Of a DNA stretch of 19,489 nucleotides, positions 15,012-19,489 are shown piece after piece. How positions within the stretch are numbered: position 1 is the first letter of the stretch; the number at the start of each line of letters is the position of its first letter. The DNA is from Bacteroidetes bacterium QH_10_64_37. Lineage in GTDB: Bacteria > Bacteroidota > Rhodothermia > Rhodothermales > Salinibacteraceae. Below the pieces are notes generated by a model. It was not told the origin of the DNA. It ran no database searches and saw only the letters and a program-made list of their open reading frames with translations. The DNA is taken from positions 1-19,489 of the forward strand of contig PXSZ01000001.1 of NCBI GenBank assembly GCA_003023105.1, given 5' to 3'. The position numbers were made by a program, and so were the translations under genes.

Positions 15012-16001
15012 ATGACGAAAACAGAGCCCTCTGTGTACGCACACTCCCTTTCCTCTTCCTCATTTTGGCTTCCCGTTCTCTTCCTCATCGGAGGACTTTT
15101 TCTCTCCGGTTGCGGAACGACCGCTCCCGTCGTTCAGTCGGTGAACGGACCCGACACCCTTGAGACGGACGAGTCCGGCACGTTCGAGGCCACGATCAAC
15201 CAAGAGGAGGCCGGCACGCCGTTGACGTATACGTGGAACTTCGGCGACGGCTCAACCGCCTCCGGCCTTCTCGCCGATCACACTTACAGCTCGACGGGAC
15301 AATACTCGGTCCGGTTCGAGGCCAGTAATGAGGGCGGTTCCGACACCGACACCATCTCGGTGATGGTGGTTCCGCCCCCGCAGCCCGCGTCGATCACCTC
15401 GATCAACGCAAGTCCAAATCCCGTTGACGAGGGCGAGACGGTCCGCTTCAGCAGCAACGTTCAAGGAGACTCTCCCATTGAGCGGCGGTGGACCTTCGGG
15501 AACGGAGCGACCTCGTCGAGTCAATCCCCGACTCACGTCTATGAGGAACCGGGGCAGTACACCGCTCGCCTGGAAGCCTCCAACAATGTGGGAGAAGATT
15601 CCCGCACCGTGACGGTCCGCGTAAACCAGGTGCTCCCGCAGGTATGCACTACGGTTAGTGAGATGAACTCGGCCTTCTTCGAGCGCAACTCCAGCACGCT
15701 GACCTCCGAGGCCGAGAGCAGTCTGCAGGAAAACATCAAAGTTCTCTCCAAGTGCCCGAACGTGACTGCTCAGATCGAAGGCTTCGCCGCGCCGGGCGAG
15801 CGAAATCCGGAGTCCCTGTCAGAAGATCGTGCCGAGGCCCTGGCGAGCTTCTATCAGGAAAACGATGTGCCCGGCGACCGCATCATGACCAGTGGCCAAG
15901 GCCAGGTCGAGGGCGTGACCTCGAAGAAGGGCGGCACCCGCCAGTATCGCCGCGCCGACACGATTCCGCAGCAGGAAGACGGCATGGGCGGCGGCATGTA
16001 A
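15012..16001 (+). CDS. Lipoprotein with two PKD domains and an OmpA-like C-terminal domain
   Basis: This 329-residue envelope protein has a signal peptide with lipobox LSGC (lipidation at Cys34). PKD domain 1 (about 41-120) carries the hallmark WNFGDG (75-80). PKD domain 2 (about 125-205) has the slightly degenerate WTFGNG (160-165). A C-terminal OmpA/Pal-type domain (about 212-315) follows. In that domain ESLSEDRAEAL, with Arg273, matches the peptidoglycan-contact helix. The aspartate of the GYTD motif is replaced (GFAAPGE), so binding to diaminopimelate may be weakened. Cys212 and Cys248 could form a disulfide. The tail ends GMGGGM. It is probably an outer-membrane lipoprotein linked to peptidoglycan, with PKD domains for protein contacts. 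A TTG 11 codons upstream is in frame, but ATG 15012 gives the normal signal. It is monocistronic with its own terminator. Confidence 0.92.
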   Translation: MTKTEPSVYAHSLSSSSFWLPVLFLIGGLFLSGCGTTAPVVQSVNGPDTLETDESGTFEATINQEEAGTPLTYTWNFGDGSTASGLLADHTYSSTGQYSVRFEASNEGGSDTDTISVMVVPPPQPASITSINASPNPVDEGETVRFSSNVQGDSPIERRWTFGNGATSSSQSPTHVYEEPGQYTARLEASNNVGEDSRTVTVRVNQVLPQVCTTVSEMNSAFFERNSSTLTSEAESSLQENIKVLSKCPNVTAQIEGFAAPGERNPESLSEDRAEALASFYQENDVPGDRIMTSGQGQVEGVTSKKGGTRQYRRADTIPQQEDGMGGGM

Positions 16002-16030
16002 CTGCAGTTCTTCACTTTTCGCACGGCCCT

Positions 16031-16073
16031 ACGGGCGGATCTCCAGATTGGGGATCCGCCCGTTTTGTGTTTT
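16031..16073 (+). terminator. Strong intrinsic terminator of the PKD/OmpA gene
   Basis: ACGGGCGGATC (16031-16041) pairs perfectly with GATCCGCCCGT (16053-16063) around an 11-base loop, followed by TTTGTGTTTT. It lies 29 bp after the stop codon. On the other strand no T-tract follows, so it should not end the lysS transcript. Confidence 0.9.
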
Positions 16074-16122
16074 GCGCACGCGCAGGCTTGTCGGGATCGG
16101 AGCGCATCCCAGGAGTACTTCC

Positions 16123-17664
16123 TCACTGGCGTTCGGGGCGAAGCAGGGGAAAGAGGATGACGTCGCGGATCGACTCCTGCCCGGTCAGAAGCATGGTAAG
16201 GCGGTCGATGCCGATGCCGAGCCCCGCGGCGGGGGGCATGCCGTACTCCAGGGCGCGGAGATAGTCCTCGTCGATGAGATCATCCGGATCCACATCTTCC
16301 TCCTCCGCCCGCTGACGCGCCTGCGCCTCGAACCGCTCGCGCTGGTCCTGCGGGTCGTTGAGCTCGCTGAAAGCGTTGGCAATCTCGCGGCCGGCCACTA
16401 CGAGCTCAAAGCGCTCCACAAGCCCCTCCTTTTCGCGGTGCGTCTTGGCGAGGGGGCTGAGCTCAATCGGATAGTCGGTGACGAACGTGGGCTGGATGAG
16501 GGTCGGCTCCACCGTCTCGCTGAAGACCTCGTCGAGCAGCTTGCCGAGGTCCATGTCGGGCACCACCTCGTCGAGGTCCAGTTCGTTCGCCGCCACCTCG
16601 TAGACCTGCTCGGCATCGGCCTGATACAGGTCGACACCGGTCGCCTCCTCGATGGCCTCGAAGAACGGGACGCGCGGCCAGTCGCCGCTCAGGTCGATTT
16701 CGTACCCCTCAAACTCCACCGTCGGCGCGTCGTGGAGGGCAGTGGTGACGGTGCGCAGAAGAGACTCCGTGAGATCCATCATCCACCGGTAGTCCTTGTA
16801 GGCCACGTAGCACTCCATCATGGTGAACTCCGGGTTGTGGAAGCGGCTGAGGCCTTCGTTCCGGAAGTCCTTCCCGATCTCGTAGACCCCCTCCAGGCCG
16901 CCCACGAGGAGCCGCTTCAGGTACAGCTCGTCCGCGATGCGGAGGTAGAGCGGCATATCGAGCGCATTGTGGTGCGTCTTGAACGGCCGGGCCGACGCGC
17001 CGCCGTAGACGGGCTGCAGCACGGGCGTCTCCACCTCCAGATAGCCCCGCTCGTCGAGAACGTCCCGCATCGTGGAGATGAGTTCGGACCGCCGCCGGAA
17101 GATCTCCCGCACGTCCGGGTTTACCGCAAGATCGACGTAGCGCTGGCGGTACCGGAATTCCTTGTCCGTCACCTCGTAGAAGGTTTTCTCCTCCGTCTCC
17201 TTCACCACCGGCATCGGACGCAGCGACTTGGCCAGGAGCTGGAAATCCTCGGCCGCTCGGACGGTGACCTCGCCCATGCCCGTGCGAAAAACGAACCCCT
17301 CGACGCCGACGATGTCGCCGATGTCGAGCAGCTCCGTGAAGACCTCGTCGTAGTAGTCATCGGGGAGGTCCTGCGCGCGGACGTAGACCTGAATCCGACC
17401 CGTCTCGTCCCGGAGGTCGAAAAAGGTGGAGCCGCCCATCACGCGAAGGTCCGTGATGCGACCGGCAATTGAGACCTTGTAGGCCCCCTCCTCTCCGTCC
17501 TCCGGCTGGTGCCGGTCGTCGTCGAACGTGTCGAGAATCTCCTCCGCATGGGCGTCGACGTCCCAGGCGTAGGGGTAGGGATCGATGCCGCGGTCGTCGA
17601 GGGCCTTGCGTTCGTCGCGCCGGCGCTGTTCCTGCTCGCTGAGCTCAGAAGATGAAGAGGGCAT
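16123..17664 (-). CDS. lysS: Lysyl-tRNA synthetase, class II
   Basis: This 513-residue cytoplasmic enzyme charges tRNA-Lys. The N-terminal anticodon-binding OB fold (about 65-145) includes VSIAGRITDLRVMGGSTFFDLRDETG. The class II catalytic domain has motif 1 around 205-235 (ERGYLEVETPVLQPVYGGASARPF), motif 2 FRNEG (267-271) with HNPEF (276-280), and motif 3 GLGIGIDRL (481-489) with Arg488. RFHNPEF and AYKDYRWMM are of the R-x-HNPEF/AYKDY type I associate with Bacteroidota LysRS rather than the VRHNPEF of E. coli. The protein is rich in Asp and Glu. It ends 120 bp from the convergent PKD/OmpA gene and has a 170-bp spacer upstream with no clear promoter. Confidence 0.98.
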   Translation of the reverse strand: MPSSSSELSEQEQRRRDERKALDDRGIDPYPYAWDVDAHAEEILDTFDDDRHQPEDGEEGAYKVSIAGRITDLRVMGGSTFFDLRDETGRIQVYVRAQDLPDDYYDEVFTELLDIGDIVGVEGFVFRTGMGEVTVRAAEDFQLLAKSLRPMPVVKETEEKTFYEVTDKEFRYRQRYVDLAVNPDVREIFRRRSELISTMRDVLDERGYLEVETPVLQPVYGGASARPFKTHHNALDMPLYLRIADELYLKRLLVGGLEGVYEIGKDFRNEGLSRFHNPEFTMMECYVAYKDYRWMMDLTESLLRTVTTALHDAPTVEFEGYEIDLSGDWPRVPFFEAIEEATGVDLYQADAEQVYEVAANELDLDEVVPDMDLGKLLDEVFSETVEPTLIQPTFVTDYPIELSPLAKTHREKEGLVERFELVVAGREIANAFSELNDPQDQRERFEAQARQRAEEEDVDPDDLIDEDYLRALEYGMPPAAGLGIGIDRLTMLLTGQESIRDVILFPLLRPERQ

Positions 17665-17834
17665 TCGGGAAAGGCGACGTCAATTCAGGAAAGCACCAAA
17701 GAGAGGATCCCCCACTGCGCCACGGGTCGGGCGCCGAGGAGGACGAAAGACAAGAGAGGCGACACACCGATCGTACGCGTCGGCGGCCCAAGGTTTTCGG
17801 GGAGCGGAGTCGGGACGATGGGGGGCGGGACACG

Positions 17835-18455
17835 CTACGAGATCCACTCTTCCGCTTCGAGCAGGAGTACGTCGTGATGGCTCCGCAGGAGTTTTGCGAT
17901 GAGTTCGCTCAGCTCTCGGGCCGGACTGTCCGACGCCTGCCCCATCGTGAGCGTTGTCATCTGCTCCGTTCCTTCCTCCAGCACCTCAAGAGCATCGGTC
18001 AGAACGAACCACCACGGCTGCCCCGAGGGCTGAGACCCCCACTCGGGGTTGGGCAGAGACTCCTGCGCACACAGAGTCATGACCTTGTGGCCCTGCGGGT
18101 TGAGCGTGTCGCGCAGGATGGATACGGCCTGATGCGCGGTCTCAACCATCGACTCCATTTTCTCCTGCTGGCCGAGTGAGAGGGCTGCTTCTGCCGCCTG
18201 CCGCTCGGACCGAAGCGCCCGCTCCAAAATCTGCACGGCGGCCACGGCCATCGACTGGTACGGCGCCCCCTGGCAGTTCACCTTCTCGACGAGGGCGCGG
18301 AGGGCGTCCACGTCCGGGGTCGGCACCTCAGAGGCTTCGTTCTCCTCGTCGACCAGCAGGAGGGATCGTTCTTCGAGACGCTCCGGATCAGCCTCGCGTT
18401 CGAGCTCGTCGACAGAAGATTGCTCTGATCGAAGGTCGCGCGCGTCGTCACTCAT
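17835..18455 (-). CDS. Acidic helical protein of unknown function
   Basis: I do not recognise this 206-residue protein. It has no signal peptide, no membrane segment and no familiar catalytic motif. The first 45 residues are very acidic and likely disordered (SVDELEREADPERLEERSLLLVDEENEASE). Residues 46-130 look helical and include VNCQGAPYQSMAVAAVQILERALRSERQAAEAAL. A short Pro/Gly/Trp-rich segment (NPEWGSQPSGQPWWFVLTDALEVLEEG) precedes a final helical part ending LLRSHHDVLLLEAEEWIS. The frame is open upstream to 18632. I prefer ATG 18455, because the upstream residues are unlike the rest and the possible promoter at 18635-18642 would exclude the longer start. It lies between lysS and the DUF2520 gene on the same strand, with spacers of 170 and 209 bp, so it is probably its own unit. 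Confidence 0.72.
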   Translation of the reverse strand: MSDDARDLRSEQSSVDELEREADPERLEERSLLLVDEENEASEVPTPDVDALRALVEKVNCQGAPYQSMAVAAVQILERALRSERQAAEAALSLGQQEKMESMVETAHQAVSILRDTLNPQGHKVMTLCAQESLPNPEWGSQPSGQPWWFVLTDALEVLEEGTEQMTTLTMGQASDSPARELSELIAKLLRSHHDVLLLEAEEWIS

Positions 18456-18634
18456 GCAGGACGGTGCATTGTGAACGTAGAGCGGTGGGGGCGTCCCCGA
18501 AGCACTTTCGGCCGTCGTAGGACGCTGGTGGGCCACCCAAAAAAGCCGATCCACACATAGTCGGAGGTCCGGTACGGGTTCCTCTGCGCGTTTCCGCGAC
18601 GTAAAGAAAAGGTCAGTCTTCGAGATAATCAATG

Positions 18635-18642
18635 CAAAGGTA
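18635..18642 (-). promoter_or_regulatory. Candidate -7 promoter element upstream of the unknown acidic protein
   Basis: The minus strand reads TACCTTTG, a full match to the Bacteroidota consensus TAnnTTTG, within an AT-richer patch directly after the DUF2520 stop codon. No TTTG is seen at the -33 distance. The resulting leader to the start at 18455 would be about 170 bases. Confidence 0.35.
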
Positions 18643-18664
18643 TGGAGAATCTTTCCTCATCCGT

Positions 18665-19489
18665 TTACTCACTTGCGGCCTCTTCAACCCTCCGGAGGAG
18701 CCCCTCGGCCTGCTCCGCGGTCAGGTGTCCTCCCCGCACGGCCACGCGCACCATTTCTGTGGAGAGCGCCGCGTAGAGGGGCACGAGGTGGGGCGTTTCG
18801 GCCGCGAGGGCGTCGAGATGAGCCTGCACCGTTTCCTCGTCACCGCGCGCCACAGGCCCGGTGAGCGCCCCTTCCGGCACTCCCTGTTGGAGGTTTTTTA
18901 ACGTTTGGTTGACAAGGGGACCGACGAGGTCGAGGGCCGATCCCGGCGTCTCGGGGTCACGGTCCGACGCAGAAAAGACCTCCTCCACCACGGCCAGGAG
19001 GGCCACCAGTCCGTTGGAGGCGAGGGCGGCAGCGCAGTGGTAGCGCGCCTTGTCCTCGGGCGTCAGCCGAAGGGGCCGGGCCCCGAGCGCCCGGGCCAGC
19101 GCCTCCCCCGCCGCCACGGCCCGATCGTCGCCCTCCAGCCCCACGACGATGTCCTCAAAGGCCCCGGGCGACGCGTCCTTCGCAAACGTCTGCAGCGGGT
19201 GGAAGCTCATCGTGGCGGCGCCCTGCTCGCCGAGCGGGGCGAGGGCCGCAGCCGTCTTTGCCCCGGACGTGTGGGCCACGATGGTGTTGTCCCACGGATG
19301 GTCAACCGTCGCCAGCGCCGCCGCCACTGACGCGATCGCATCGTCCGGCACGCACACCAGCACGAGCCGCACCGTCGCGGGCAGCGCGTCCCCCGACGAA
19401 CCCGCGACCGGGGCGCCCACCCGATCGGCGAGCGCCTGCGCGGACGCCGTCGTCCGACTCAGCACCGCCTCGACGCGATGCCCGCTCGC
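18665..19489 (-). CDS. Rossmann-like/DUF2520 protein, N-terminus outside the window
   Basis: The last 274 residues of a protein with an N-terminal NAD(P)-binding-like Rossmann domain and a C-terminal helical DUF2520 domain. The visible part begins ASGHRVEAVLSRTTASAQALADRVGAP, the second strand and helix of the Rossmann fold; the GxGxxG loop lies beyond the window edge. LVLVCVPDDAIASVAAAL and IVAHTSGAKTAAALAPL, then GAATMSFHPLQTFA and LTPEDKARYHCAAALASNGLVALL, are the family signatures. The fold resembles F420-dependent NADP oxidoreductases and ketopantoate/pyrroline-carboxylate reductases, but the reaction is not established. An internal GTG at 19465 could be mistaken for the start. The continuous frame to the edge and the Rossmann homology before it argue against that. 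Confidence 0.88.
   Translation of the reverse strand, partial: ASGHRVEAVLSRTTASAQALADRVGAPVAGSSGDALPATVRLVLVCVPDDAIASVAAALATVDHPWDNTIVAHTSGAKTAAALAPLGEQGAATMSFHPLQTFAKDASPGAFEDIVVGLEGDDRAVAAGEALARALGARPLRLTPEDKARYHCAAALASNGLVALLAVVEEVFSASDRDPETPGSALDLVGPLVNQTLKNLQQGVPEGALTGPVARGDEETVQAHLDALAAETPHLVPLYAALSTEMVRVAVRGGHLTAEQAEGLLRRVEEAASE

Noticed and set aside
18456..18632. Upstream extension of the acidic protein to 18632
   Set aside because: The residues differ in composition from the rest, and the candidate promoter at 18635-18642 would place the start of transcription within or after that codon.

Overview
The window looks like a chromosomal segment from a high-GC, probably salt-adapted member of the Rhodothermia (Bacteroidota; Salinibacter and relatives). 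The evidence is indirect. The proteins are strongly acidic (glutamate-rich AtpA tail, Asp/Glu-rich LysRS). The lysyl-tRNA synthetase carries the Bacteroidota-style R-x-H-N-P-E-F/AYKDY signature. The ATP synthase operon lacks atpD and atpC at its end, and subunit a begins with a signal peptide and an extra-cytoplasmic domain. No phage, IS element, CRISPR array or rRNA is visible.

Layout. Left part (1-3543): a MetE-core-like methyltransferase (-), a BtuF-like metal/cobalamin-binding protein (+) and a lipoprotein M19 dipeptidase (+). Then a RecD/Dda-type SF1B helicase (-) and tRNA-Ser(GCU) (-). Centre (5175-12333): a leftward cluster reading bactofilin, atpZ, a short atpI-like membrane protein, atpB, atpE, atpF, atpH, atpA, atpG. 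It is preceded on the same strand, after a 593-bp structured spacer, by a membrane-anchored M23 endopeptidase (12927-13829). Divergent from that is rpsT (+). A 628-bp repeat-bearing gap leads to a lipoprotein with two PKD domains and an OmpA-like domain (+), which ends at a strong intrinsic terminator. Right part: lysS (-), an unrecognised acidic helical protein (-), and the C-terminal part of a Rossmann/DUF2520 protein (-) cut by the window edge.

How the genes fit together. F0 (a, c, b), its assembly factors (AtpZ, AtpI-like) and F1 delta, alpha and gamma are made from one leftward cluster; beta and epsilon must be encoded elsewhere. The c subunit has proton-type, not sodium-type, ligands. 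The bactofilin and M23 pair resembles known cell-shape modules in which a bactofilin polymer positions a peptidoglycan endopeptidase.

The most unusual signal is in the untranslated spacers of the atp cluster. Several hold a different family of degenerate, strictly 7-bp-phased word repeats (8-bp behind atpG), usually starting within a few bases of the preceding stop codon. In two spacers the words run in opposite orientations, so the transcript could fold into long hairpins. I cannot assign a function. The class resembles short tandemly repeated sequences of cyanobacteria, and one family per cistron junction within a single essential operon deserves checking.
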